Source: Salinivibrio sharmensis (GTDB lineage: Bacteria; Pseudomonadota; Gammaproteobacteria; Enterobacterales; Vibrionaceae). From it: a stretch of 35,599 nucleotides of DNA. Shown in pieces: positions 1-9,970 of this stretch. The translations under genes were made by a program, and so were the position numbers. Location of the stretch: the NCBI RefSeq assembly GCF_001995985.1, contig NZ_MUFC01000020.1:7439-43037 (forward strand), given 5' to 3'. The stretch's first letter is position 1, and every line of letters begins with the position of its first letter. A model generated the notes under the pieces. That model did not search any database, was not told where the DNA came from, and was given only the letters and a program-made list of their open reading frames with translations.

Positions 1-960
1 GCGTTAAACCGGTCACGGTCACAGCTTTGTTATCACCGACGTTTTTATCAGCAAATGCCCCCGCAGCCGTGCCTTCCAAGCTCACCTGATCGCCACCCAG
101 AGCATTGATGGCCGCTGTGCCACTTAGGTTGGCATGGGTAGTGGCATCATAGGTTTTGCTCTCGGCAGTTAGGCCAGTGACATCCAGGTTAGCTTTGCTG
201 ATGCTGGCGGTCAGGCCATTAGGCGCGACCAGCGTGTAGTTACCCGCATCGTCACCGGTCAGCGTCAAACCGGTCACGGTCACAGCTTTGTTATCACCGA
301 CGTTTTTATCAGCAAATGCCCCCGCAGCCGTGCCTTCCAAGCTCACCTGATCGCCACCCAGAGCATTGATGGCCGCTGTGCCACTTAGGTTGGCATGGGT
401 AGTGGCATCATAGGTTTTGCTCTCGGCAGTTAGGCCAGTGACATCCAGGTTGGCTTTGCTGATGCTGGCGGTCAGACCATTGGCATTGGGAGCGACCAGC
501 GTATAGTTACCCGCATCGTCACCAGTCAGCGTCAGACCAGTCACGGTCACAGCTTTATTATCACCGACGTTTTTATCAGCAAATGCCCCCGCAGCCGTGC
601 CTTCTACGCTTACCTGATCACTGCCCAGAGGCGTGACGTCAGCTATCAAGTTAGCAACAGTGGTGGCATCATAGGTTTTGCTCTCGGCAGTTAGGCCAGT
701 GACATCCAGGTTGGCTTTGCTGATGCTGGCGGTCAGGCCATTGGCATTGGGAGCGACAAGCGTATAGTTACCCGCATCGTCACCAGTCAGCGTCAGACCA
801 GTCACGGTCACAACTTTATTGTCACCGACGTTTTTGTCAGTAAATTCACCCGCAGCAGTGCCTTCTACGCTCACCTGATCATTGCCCAGGGGCGTGACGT
901 CAGCTGTCAAGTTAGCAATAGTAGTGGCATCATAGGTTTTGTCCTCGGCAGTCAGGCCAG
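1..960 (-). repeat. Tandem 261-bp (87-codon) YDG-type repeats inside the adhesin gene
   Basis: The same coding segment recurs with an exact 261-bp period: the motif GTGACATCCAG begins at 177, 438, 699 and 960. The two leftmost visible copies (1 to about 215, and 262 to about 476) differ at only about three positions by eye, whereas copies further right diverge more. Two-codon length differences inside copies (APNGL versus APNANGL, and SGTAAINALGG versus ADVTPLGS) compensate and keep the period constant. This is a homogenised, probably still expanding, protein repeat array that runs off the left edge. Confidence 0.95.
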
Positions 961-3900
961 TGACATCCAGCTCTTTTGCGGTGACTTCAAAGGTTGCAAG
1001 GCTGCTATCAACAACAATGTCGTAGCCTGTTTGACCTGAGTGAAACCCACTGACAAGATTGCGCGAACCTGCATTTTTGCTATCAAGAATGAAGCCGTCC
1101 CCCTGGATGAGGTTTGAATCATAAGTGCCATTTGTCACGCTCCATGTCAGATTGAGCAGGTTATTGTCAACCTCGGTAGTGGCATCGTAGGTTTTGGTCA
1201 GGGTGGCATTTTCACTCTTGGTTACAGTTACAGTGGCGACGTCCATAAAGTGACGCAGTAGTGGAGCACTGTGACCTTCATAGATACGCCAGGTTTTATC
1301 AGAGCCACCTGTTGTGGATAAATCCCATTCTGCAAAGGTACTGGCAGTTTGCATTTCAGCGGTGGTTTTGCCCTTACCACCTGCGCTGTCTGTTGTACCT
1401 GATGCCTCTTTATCCCAATAGCTGTTGGTAATATTGCCACTACTGTTCCGACCGACCAAACCACCAACGTCGCTATCACCACTAATATTGTCTGTCACCG
1501 CATAGCTGTTGGTAATATTGCCGCGACTGTTCCAACCGACCAAACCACCAACGTACTGTGCACCAATAATGCCCCCTGTCACGGCATAGCTATTGGTAAT
1601 ATTGCCGCGACTGTTCGAACCGACCAAACCACCAAAGACAACGGACGATTTACCACTAATATTTTCTGTCACCGCATAGCTATTGGTAATATTGCCTTGC
1701 CTGTTCGAACCGACCAAACCACCAACGTACTGCTCACCACTAATATTGTCTGTCACCGCATAGCTATTGGTGATAGTGCCTTTCGATTTTGAACCGACCA
1801 AACCACCAACGTTGCTATTACCACTAATATTGTCTGTCACCGCATAGCTATCGGTGATATTGCCTTTCGATTTTGAACCGACCAAACCACCAACGTACTT
1901 ATCACCACTAATATTTTCTGTCACCGCATAGCTATTCTTAATAAAAACATTGTATGCAGATCCAACTAAGCCACCTATATAATCACTACTACCTTCTATA
2001 TTCCCTGTGGAATAACTGCTTTCAATGGAGAAAACAGACCCATCTCCACTTACATAACCAACAAGTCCTCCTACATATCGGTTTCCTTCCACATTTGCAG
2101 AAGATGAACTATTCAAGATAAAGTTTGAGCCCTTTTGCATATTTCCAATCAGGCCACCAACCTGACCGCCACTGGCTTTTACTGATCCAGATGTATGAGC
2201 ATTATTGACATAGGTGTTGTTGGCGAACCCGATAAGCCCCCCTACCCCTATTCCTTGGGCTTTTCCAGTAACACTGATATTGACTAAACCAATATTTTGG
2301 ATTCGAGCCCCATCAGTTCGACCAAAAAAACCTTTTGACCCATAACCTGTATCCGCTATTTTAACATCACTTACTTCGTGACCAAGGCCATCAAAATGAC
2401 CCGTAAATTCACTACCCCTGCCACTACCAATTGGTGTCCAGTCATCATCACCAGTTACAGTCAAATCATCGCCCAGCGCGTAGCTACCTGAGAGATGATC
2501 CTTCATCTTCTGAAGGTCGACTTGAGTATTAACTACTGTGTATTCAATAGCTGTTCCGTCATTCCCTAGCTTGGTACTGAAGTTTTCCCCTGCTTGCAGG
2601 TTAACGGGAGCATTGATGTTGTAGGTGGCCGTATTGTCCGAAGCTACTGCTCCCTGTCCGTATTCCAATACCAGCTTGCCACCAGAGCCATCACTGGCAT
2701 CGATGGAACTATTGATTTCGATATTACGCTTAGCATTCAGGGTGAGGGTGTTCCCGCTTGTCCAAGTCACTTCGTCATTAACAAAAATATCGCCGTTGCC
2801 GTCTGTTGTTTTGCCTTCAACACTTTGAATGGTGACATTGTTTGTTGCCAGATTGGTACCCAGCTGCGTACCAGTAATATCCCCTCCGCTGGCGGCAATG
2901 GTGTAGTCATTGGGATCTATTAGCCACTCTCCGGTCTGGCCATTTTCAGCTTGGGTGGTGACTTGCACATCCTTGATTTCAACCTTTGCTGCTGAGGTTT
3001 CGATAAAGCCGCCATTTCCTGCTGTGGGTGCGCTGGCATCCAGGGTGCCTGCCACTTGTGCTGTGCCACTTTGCATATCACCCATCAGCATAATGCGGCC
3101 ATCTTCGCCCGCAGCAAGCGTTTGTGCCTGGGTGATGCCAGTGTGGTTGATGACGCTGGCGGTGAGTTCGTTGGCGGCTTTGGCCGTCAGATACACCAGT
3201 CCACCATCGGCACGAATAGCACCGCCTTGTTCGATATAGGTTTCCAGCTGTGCTTCTTCGACTTCAATGCTCAGTGGCCCACCCAGATCCAGCACTACTT
3301 TGCTGCCAGCCCCCATCAGAGCGCCACCTCCCGGGGTAGTGATATTGCCGGTATTGATGATCCGAGTGGCAATCATGGCCACCGCACCGCCTTGAGTAGT
3401 GGTGATGTTGCCCTGGTTGATGATGGCGTTGCTGCTGTCACCGGCAAAGCGGTAGTTGCCCGCCATAAAGTCTTCAGTGGTAATATCCAGCGTGGAAGCC
3501 ACTAGCGAACCCACATCCACTCGTGCGGTATTGCTGAACATAATGCCGTTGGGGTTGACCAGAAAAACCCGGCCATTGGCATTAATAGCACCGCGAATAT
3601 CAGATACCTGATTGCCAGTCACGCGGTTAAGTGCAGCAGCCTGGCTGTTTGGCTGTACAAAGTTGACGGTGTGGCCTTCGGCAACGGAGAAGTTCTGCCA
3701 GTCGATGGCCATATTCTGGCTATTCTGCTGCACAGTGAGGGTGCTGTCGGAAGAGTTAATACTCCCTTCACCGGCCACCACCTGCCCACCGCTAGGTAAG
3801 GCCGCCTGAGTCAGGGTTGAAAAAGGTAAAACCAGTAACAGTAGCGTACCGGTGGCAATTCTGTTCGGTGACGTGGCCACCAGTGATCCAGCTGAGGCAG

Positions 3901-3985
3901 TTTTAGACTTGGAGCGGGCCAGTTCAGACACGGCCTGCCAAGTTCTTGTACTTTTATTCCAGACGACTTTGCACGTCCTATTCAT
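1..3985 (-). CDS. Large secreted adhesin, two-partner-secretion (filamentous haemagglutinin) type, 3' end outside window
   Basis: I read one uninterrupted minus-strand frame from ATG 3983-3985 to the left edge (1,328 codons, no stop); the gene continues outside. Residues 1-33 (MNRTCKVVWNKSTRTWQAVS...) match the extended signal peptide region (ESPR) of large autotransporters and TpsA proteins. A hydrophobic core and a likely cleavage near TQA (about residue 61) follow. Residues about 63-180 are a haemagglutination-activity (TPS) domain with the hallmark NPNGI at 144-148. Residues about 560-850 hold about ten GLUG repeats ending in an NSYWDKEASG-type cap, and from about 1000 onward come 87-residue YDG-type repeats (KTYDATT...DKNVGDN...DDAGNYTL). 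TPS proteins are exported through an outer-membrane TpsB pore; no tpsB lies upstream, so it must be downstream or elsewhere. The ribosome site is weak. Family call is firm; ligand and function (adhesion, biofilm, contact) are unknown. Confidence 0.9.
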   Translation of the reverse strand, partial: MNRTCKVVWNKSTRTWQAVSELARSKSKTASAGSLVATSPNRIATGTLLLLVLPFSTLTQAALPSGGQVVAGEGSINSSDSTLTVQQNSQNMAIDWQNFSVAEGHTVNFVQPNSQAAALNRVTGNQVSDIRGAINANGRVFLVNPNGIMFSNTARVDVGSLVASTLDITTEDFMAGNYRFAGDSSNAIINQGNITTTQGGAVAMIATRIINTGNITTPGGGALMGAGSKVVLDLGGPLSIEVEEAQLETYIEQGGAIRADGGLVYLTAKAANELTASVINHTGITQAQTLAAGEDGRIMLMGDMQSGTAQVAGTLDASAPTAGNGGFIETSAAKVEIKDVQVTTQAENGQTGEWLIDPNDYTIAASGGDITGTQLGTNLATNNVTIQSVEGKTTDGNGDIFVNDEVTWTSGNTLTLNAKRNIEINSSIDASDGSGGKLVLEYGQGAVASDNTATYNINAPVNLQAGENFSTKLGNDGTAIEYTVVNTQVDLQKMKDHLSGSYALGDDLTVTGDDDWTPIGSGRGSEFTGHFDGLGHEVSDVKIADTGYGSKGFFGRTDGARIQNIGLVNISVTGKAQGIGVGGLIGFANNTYVNNAHTSGSVKASGGQVGGLIGNMQKGSNFILNSSSSANVEGNRYVGGLVGYVSGDGSVFSIESSYSTGNIEGSSDYIGGLVGSAYNVFIKNSYAVTENISGDKYVGGLVGSKSKGNITDSYAVTDNISGNSNVGGLVGSKSKGTITNSYAVTDNISGEQYVGGLVGSNRQGNITNSYAVTENISGKSSVVFGGLVGSNSRGNITNSYAVTGGIIGAQYVGGLVGWNSRGNITNSYAVTDNISGDSDVGGLVGRNSSGNITNSYWDKEASGTTDSAGGKGKTTAEMQTASTFAEWDLSTTGGSDKTWRIYEGHSAPLLRHFMDVATVTVTKSENATLTKTYDATTEVDNNLLNLTWSVTNGTYDSNLIQGDGFILDSKNAGSRNLVSGFHSGQTGYDIVVDSSLATFEVTAKELDVTGLTAEDKTYDATTIANLTADVTPLGNDQVSVEGTAAGEFTDKNVGDNKVVTVTGLTLTGDDAGNYTLVAPNANGLTASISKANLDVTGLTAESKTYDATTVANLIADVTPLGSDQVSVEGTAAGAFADKNVGDNKAVTVTGLTLTGDDAGNYTLVAPNANGLTASISKANLDVTGLTAESKTYDATTHANLSGTAAINALGGDQVSLEGTAAGAFADKNVGDNKAVTVTGLTLTGDDAGNYTLVAPNGLTASISKANLDVTGLTAESKTYDATTHANLSGTAAINALGGDQVSLEGTAAGAFADKNVGDNKAVTVTGLT
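1440..2000 (-). repeat. Tandem 84-bp (28-codon) GLUG repeats inside the adhesin gene
   Basis: The unit encodes NSYAVTDNISG...VGGLVGSNSRGNIT. The CATAGC landmark recurs at 1501, 1585, 1675, 1759, 1843 and 1927: steps of 84 bp, except one of 90 bp where two codons are added. Older, more diverged copies of the same motif (GGLIG/GGLVG) extend to about position 2250. The array ends at about 1440 with the SYWDKE segment typical of the end of GLUG arrays. Confidence 0.93.
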
Positions 3986-4444
3986 AGCGTAACCCTAATT
4001 TTTGGTAGACAACTTTTGATAGTTTACTGCATCAGTTAACAGAATGTAACTTCTTGCTTTATTGTCTAAAAATCAACTCCTGACCAAAAATAGAATGAAG
4101 AGGCAGTTTATAGCGCTAGTCACGAGCTTTTTTCGCAGACGGCTAGGGATAACGTCCAGGTAATTAACTTCCGCTTTCTGATGAGGAAACATCAATTTAA
4201 CCAGAGCTTCCCGTGCAAGAATCTCATTGAGTTTGCTGTTTAGGAGGCTAGATGAGAAAAACTGACTGGTCTAACCAGATAAAAATCGGTACCGTATTGC
4301 AGTGCCTGCAGGTGGACTTTACTTTCACTGCGAGCGGATCACAAAAATACACGGATCGCGGTTGTCTTCAATCACGGCAATGGCCGGAGGGGGCTCATTT
4401 TTACGCTTTCTCGCGATTTGGCTTCCAATTCACACCACTAGGCA
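3986..4444. other. Adhesin 5' region, A+T-rich, no intact gene
   Basis: This stretch separates the adhesin start from the purA terminator. It contains the upstream region of the adhesin (reading left) and what looks like the broken remains of a response-regulator gene, described separately. I see no clear sigma-70 promoter for the adhesin that I would defend, and no tpsB gene. Confidence 0.5.
4073..4432 (-). pseudogene. Frame-disrupted remnant of a response-regulator receiver gene
   Basis: Three minus-strand frames, joined by two frame changes, read like one receiver domain. Segment A (about 4432-4325) gives PPPAIAVIEDNRD then PCIFVIRS, resembling receiver strand beta-1 with its acidic pair followed directly by beta-4. 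Segment B (about 4330-4240) gives ALQYGTDFYLVRPVSFSHL, matching the G-x-D-x-Y-L-x-K-P signature around beta-5, with Arg in place of the conserved Lys. Segment C (about 4255-4073) gives LLNSKLNEILAREALVKLMF and then a poorly recognisable tail to a stop. The middle of the domain, including the expected phosphoacceptor Asp, is missing, so an internal deletion is inferred. No intact start or single frame exists. The call rests on motif resemblance only. Confidence 0.4.
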
Positions 4445-4471
4445 TAAAAAAAGCCAGCGATTAACGCTGGC
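4445..4471 (-). terminator. Rho-independent terminator of purA
   Basis: A 7-bp stem (4453-4459 with 4465-4471, GCCAGCG/CGCTGGC) with a 5-nt loop is followed on the minus strand by a run of seven T (4446-4452), just beyond the purA stop codon. Confidence 0.9.
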
Positions 4472-4496
4472 CTTTGTTGTCACGCTATCCAAGTGC

Positions 4497-5854
<1,358 letters not shown>

Positions 5855-5912
5855 TCATTTTTTAACCGTATCGACATTTTCACTCACCTACTCGGTACCA
5901 GGCTGCTGAGTG

Positions 5913-6098
5913 TTAAGCTAAAAACTGGTAAGCCAGCACACCCCCAATCACCACTAAGCAGCCACCCAGGCGTCTCAGTTGCGTGTCAGACTGCTCACCT
6001 AAAGCCATGACCATTTGTCGCCACTGTTTGGGCAATAACATCGGCCCTAGCCCCTCTACCACTAACACCAGTGCTAACGCTCCCCACACGCTCTCCAT
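5913..6098 (-). CDS. yjeT: DUF2065 small membrane protein (YjeT-like)
   Basis: A 61-residue protein with two hydrophobic stretches (about 4-22 and 42-60) separated by a charged segment (LPKQWRQMV...TQLRRLGG), the layout of the DUF2065/YjeT family. A strong GGAGGT ribosome site precedes the ATG at 6096-6098. Its place between hflC and purA is the same as in E. coli, which supports the call. The function is not established; an inner-membrane location is inferred from the two predicted helices. A terminator lies between hflC and this gene, so it may be made mainly by read-through or from an unrecognised promoter. Confidence 0.88.
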   Translation of the reverse strand: MESVWGALALVLVVEGLGPMLLPKQWRQMVMALGEQSDTQLRRLGGCLVVIGGVLAYQFLA

Positions 6099-6134
6099 AA
6101 TGACCTCCAGCTACATAAACATGGCGTTGCGAGA

Positions 6135-6165
6135 TAAAAAAAGACAAGGCCTTGGCCTTGTCTTT
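6135..6165 (-). terminator. Rho-independent terminator after hflC
   Basis: A long hairpin (arms 6140-6151 and 6154-6165, AAAGACAAGGCC/GGCCTTGTCTTT) is followed on the minus strand by a T run (6136-6142). It lies 26 nt beyond the hflC stop and separates the hfl genes from yjeT-purA. Confidence 0.88.
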
Positions 6166-6190
6166 CAAACGAGATAGCTCACTTAACGAT

Positions 6191-7081
6191 TTACTTTTCT
6201 ATCGCTTCAGGTTGCTTCATGTATTTGAAGAAATCACTCTTCGGATCCACAACTAGCATATCACTCTTACTGTTAAAGCTCTTGCGATACGCTTGTAGCG
6301 AGCGAACAAAGCTATAAAACTCAGGCTCTTTCTTGAAAGCACTGGCAAACAGCTTCGCCACTTCCGCGTCAGCTTCACCTCGGGTGATCCTGGCTTGACG
6401 CTCTGCCTTAGACAGAATCGTCGCCACTTCGAGCTCAGCTTGTGCACGAATGATTTCCGCTTGCTCGCGACCCTGAGCACGATGGCGGCGGGCTACGGCC
6501 TCACGCTCAGCACGCATACGGGCATAAATCGACTCACTGATTTCGCTCGGCAAGTTGATACGCTTGATACGTAAATCAATTAACTCAATCCCCAAATCAC
6601 GCGAGCCCTCGCTGGCCGCACGCTCAAGGACACTTTTCATCACTTGATCACGCTTTTCAGACACAATCTCTTTGATGGTCTTGTTACCAATTTCGGCACG
6701 CAGACCATCGGCGACTCGACGTTGCAACAGAGATTCAGCCGTCAGTTTATTACCGCCCCCCGTGGACAGATAATACTGGCCAAAGTCTTTAATACGCCAT
6801 TTGACGTACGAGTCGATAATAACGTCTTTTTTCTCAGCGGTAACAAAGCGGTCAGCGCGGTCATCCATAGTTTGAATACGCGCATCCAGCGTCTTAACGC
6901 GATCGAACAATGGCAGTTTGAAGTGCAGACCGGGCTGATAGATTTTCGCCACGTCGTTGTCCGCTTTAAGCACGCGGCCAAAACGAATAACAATGCTACG
7001 CTCACCTTCACTCACCACGAAGATCGACATCAAAAAGACCACTGCCGCTAGGACGACAACTGGGATCATCATCTTACGCAT
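6191..7081 (-). CDS. hflC: HflC, SPFH/band-7 subunit of the FtsH-modulating complex
   Basis: HflC pairs with HflK in a large inner-membrane, periplasm-facing assembly that surrounds FtsH and restrains its proteolysis of membrane proteins. The 296-residue product has one N-terminal membrane helix (about 5-23), then the band-7 domain beginning SEGERSIVIRFGRVLK, and a long charged helical region rich in RAEREAVARRHRAQGREQAEIIRAQAELE. It is somewhat shorter than the E. coli protein (334 residues), mostly in the C-terminal half. The ATG (7079-7081) follows a GGGAG site, just after hflK stops at 7084, so the two are translated together. A terminator follows. Confidence 0.96.
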   Translation of the reverse strand: MRKMMIPVVVLAAVVFLMSIFVVSEGERSIVIRFGRVLKADNDVAKIYQPGLHFKLPLFDRVKTLDARIQTMDDRADRFVTAEKKDVIIDSYVKWRIKDFGQYYLSTGGGNKLTAESLLQRRVADGLRAEIGNKTIKEIVSEKRDQVMKSVLERAASEGSRDLGIELIDLRIKRINLPSEISESIYARMRAEREAVARRHRAQGREQAEIIRAQAELEVATILSKAERQARITRGEADAEVAKLFASAFKKEPEFYSFVRSLQAYRKSFNSKSDMLVVDPKSDFFKYMKQPEAIEK

Positions 7082-7083
7082 GC

Positions 7084-8244
7084 TTAGTATCTCCCTTCTC
7101 GTGATGAACCAGAACGCGGCGCAGACTCTTGCTGTTTAGGCTGAGCGCTTTGCTCAAGCTCAATACCATATTGGCTGCTCGACGTTTCTTTACGCTGGTT
7201 AGCGCCAACGGCTGCGCCTCCCATTAGCTTATCCAGTGGGAGATACATCAGGTTGCTGTTGCCGCTTTGCGAGTCCACCATCACCTTACTGGTGTTGCTG
7301 TACACTTCTTCCATGGTCTGAATATATAGCCGGTTGCGCGTCACACGGGGGGCATCACGATACTCAGGCAACAGTTTCTCAAATTGAGACACTTCACCCT
7401 CTGCTTCGTTAACGGTACGCTCTTTGTAACCCAATGCCGCTTTTTTCAGCGTTTCAGCACGACCCGTTGCTTTCGGCAACACATCATTACGATACGCTTC
7501 GGCTTCACGGATAAAGCGTGCTTCATCTTCTCGCGCTGCAATCGCATCATCAAAGGCGTCTTTTACTTGCTCTGGTGGACGCGCATATTGGAAGTTGACG
7601 TCAACCACCAGCAAGCCCATATCATATTTATCGATGATTTCGTTCAGCTCGACCTGGGTGCGCTCACGCACTTCTTGACGACCACGGGTGATGATGTCAT
7701 CCATCAACGAATCACCGACCACCGCACGCAGTGCTGAGTCGGTTGCTTGACGCAAGCTGTCATCCGCGTTGGTCACGCTATAAAGATACTGCTGTGGATC
7801 CATCACGCGGTACTGAACGTCCATCTCTACATTGACGACGTTTTCATCTTTGGTCAGCATCAGGCCAGAGCTGTTGAGCGAACGAATCGACTCTACATCC
7901 ACCGTGCTTACCGTATCCACAAAGGTTGGCTTCCAGTTTAGGCCCGGTTGAACGATACGATCATACTGACCAAACCGCAGAACCACACCACGCTGAGCTT
8001 CCCCGATGGTGTAAAACCCGGAAATACCCCAAACGATGATACCCACCAGCGCGAGAACGCCTAGCCCTGCCATACCACCGCCGAACGATGGTCCTTTGCC
8101 TTTACGGCCACCTAAGCCACCCAATTTGCGGCTTAGTTTGTTAAACAATTCATCAAGATCCGGTGGCCCTTGATTACGGCCTCCACGATTCCCCCAGGGG
8201 TCTTTGTCGGGACCGCCATTGTTTCCTGGCTCATTCCACGCCAT
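7084..8244 (-). CDS. hflK: HflK, SPFH/band-7 subunit of the FtsH-modulating complex
   Basis: Partner of HflC. The 386-residue product starts with a Gly/Asn/Pro-rich cytoplasmic tail (MAWNEPGNNGGPDKDPWG), a K/G-rich segment, then one membrane helix (about 59-78) and the band-7 domain (GEAQRGVVLRFGQYDRIVQP). The C-terminal half is a long charged helix (AIAAREDEARFIREAEAYRN), followed by a Ser/Gln-rich tail. The ATG at 8242-8244 has a GGAG site seven bases upstream. It lies 49 bp downstream of hflX and just upstream of hflC, the standard hflX-hflK-hflC order. Confidence 0.97.
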   Translation of the reverse strand: MAWNEPGNNGGPDKDPWGNRGGRNQGPPDLDELFNKLSRKLGGLGGRKGKGPSFGGGMAGLGVLALVGIIVWGISGFYTIGEAQRGVVLRFGQYDRIVQPGLNWKPTFVDTVSTVDVESIRSLNSSGLMLTKDENVVNVEMDVQYRVMDPQQYLYSVTNADDSLRQATDSALRAVVGDSLMDDIITRGRQEVRERTQVELNEIIDKYDMGLLVVDVNFQYARPPEQVKDAFDDAIAAREDEARFIREAEAYRNDVLPKATGRAETLKKAALGYKERTVNEAEGEVSQFEKLLPEYRDAPRVTRNRLYIQTMEEVYSNTSKVMVDSQSGNSNLMYLPLDKLMGGAAVGANQRKETSSSQYGIELEQSAQPKQQESAPRSGSSREGRY

Positions 8245-8293
8245 TCGCGCACTCCATCAAATTGATCTGACGATAATTTTTTACTCTAGCAGC

Positions 8294-9586
8294 CTAATCA
8301 CTGACGATAAAGTCGCCGAGCTGGTTGCCTTCTCTTTTTTCTAGTCGATACCAGTCTGTTTGTGGCAGCCTGACATCAACTAACAGATGCCCATCATCTT
8401 GATATTCTTCACTGATAACACATCGCATCTGGTGAAATTTACTTTGCATTCGACCCGCCATGCTGGGTGGCAATCGCAATTGATGCCGCACCATGGTGCC
8501 AGATAAACGCTCAGTAAGGGCTTCAAATATGAGCGCGATACCTTGACCAGACAACGCTGACACCCAGACTGCTTTCGGAACGCCCTCTTCGTCCCGTTCA
8601 ATACGAGGCTCAGCCTGATCCAGACTATCTATCTTGTTCATAATGATAAGATGAGGCACATCTGCCGCATCGATTTCATCTAACACACTGTTTACCGCTT
8701 CAATGTTTTCACCAAAGCGTTCATCACTGGCATCGACCACGTGTAGTAGCAAGCTCGCTTCTTGCGTTTCTTGAAGCGTTGCTTTAAATGCCGCGACCAA
8801 GTCATGCGGTAAGTGACGAATAAAGCCGACGGTATCCGCCAATATCGCGGTACCCACGTCGTCCACTTCAATACGGCGCAATGTCGGATCCAAGGTGGCA
8901 AACAGCTGATCGGCCGAATATACCCCCGCTTCGGTGATCCGATTAAACAAGGTTGATTTGCCCGCATTGGTATATCCCACCAATGACACAGTCGGTACTT
9001 CCGCCCGTGCCCGAGCGCGCCGCCCTTGCTCTCGCTGTTTCGCCACTTTATCCAGTCGCTTCAAAATCGCTTTTACCCGATCACGGACTAAGCGACGGTC
9101 TGTTTCCAACTGTGTTTCACCCGGGCCACGCAAGCCAATCCCGCCTTTTTGACGCTCAAGGTGAGTCCAGCCTCGCACCAGCCGGGTAGATAAGTGGCGT
9201 AACTGCGCCAGCTCAACTTGCAACTTACCCTCATGGGTACGCGCACGCTGGGCAAAAATATCGAGGATCAATCCGGTTCGGTCTAACACTCGGCATTTAA
9301 ATCGCTGCTCTAGGTTGCGCTCTTGGGCCGCGGATAAAGTGTGATTAAAAATCACAATGTCCGCGCCGACTTGTTGCACAGTATCTGCTATTTCTTGGGC
9401 TTTTCCCTCTCCAACAAAATATTTGGGATGAGGGGACTGACGGCTGCCGACAACAACTTGCAAGGCATCGACACCCGAGGATGACACCAGCATTTGAAAT
9501 TCGCTGAGATCATCCCACTCGCCATCATGGGTAAAGTTTATATGAACGAGTACAGCCTGTTCACCGGCCTCGTAACGGTCAAACAA
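8294..9586 (-). CDS. hflX: HflX, ribosome-splitting GTPase
   Basis: HflX is a GTPase that binds the 50S subunit and splits stalled ribosomes, notably after heat stress. The 430-residue product has the N-terminal HflX domain (SPHPKYFVGEGKA, RTGLILDIFAQRA, GGIGLRGPGETQLETDRR) and then a G domain with P-loop GYTNAGKS (204-211), ADTVGF and NKID motifs, all intact. The start codon is TTG (9584-9586), with AAGGAG eight bases upstream; the resulting N-terminus MFDRY-AGEQAVLVHI matches E. coli HflX, so I accept TTG. It follows hfq by 28 bp, as is usual. The weak start may lower its yield relative to Hfq. Confidence 0.97.
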   Translation of the reverse strand: MFDRYEAGEQAVLVHINFTHDGEWDDLSEFQMLVSSSGVDALQVVVGSRQSPHPKYFVGEGKAQEIADTVQQVGADIVIFNHTLSAAQERNLEQRFKCRVLDRTGLILDIFAQRARTHEGKLQVELAQLRHLSTRLVRGWTHLERQKGGIGLRGPGETQLETDRRLVRDRVKAILKRLDKVAKQREQGRRARARAEVPTVSLVGYTNAGKSTLFNRITEAGVYSADQLFATLDPTLRRIEVDDVGTAILADTVGFIRHLPHDLVAAFKATLQETQEASLLLHVVDASDERFGENIEAVNSVLDEIDAADVPHLIIMNKIDSLDQAEPRIERDEEGVPKAVWVSALSGQGIALIFEALTERLSGTMVRHQLRLPPSMAGRMQSKFHQMRCVISEEYQDDGHLLVDVRLPQTDWYRLEKREGNQLGDFIVSD

Positions 9587-9614
9587 GCGATAGACTCCTT
9601 AGCAATAGAATGCT

Positions 9615-9905
<291 letters not shown>

Positions 9906-9970
9906 TTATTTGTTTGTAATTGTAGTCAATTGTCGCGGTTAAGCAGCGTCCTTGTCAGTGACAGTATACA

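Noticed and set aside
1-2250. CRISPR array or non-coding satellite
   Set aside because: The repeats are in-frame multiples of three (84 and 261 bp) inside one open frame and encode known protein repeat families.
2594-3505. Several plus-strand reading frames of 100-150 codons
   Set aside because: They lie opposite the open adhesin frame and show no family motif or ribosome site; they are antisense shadows.
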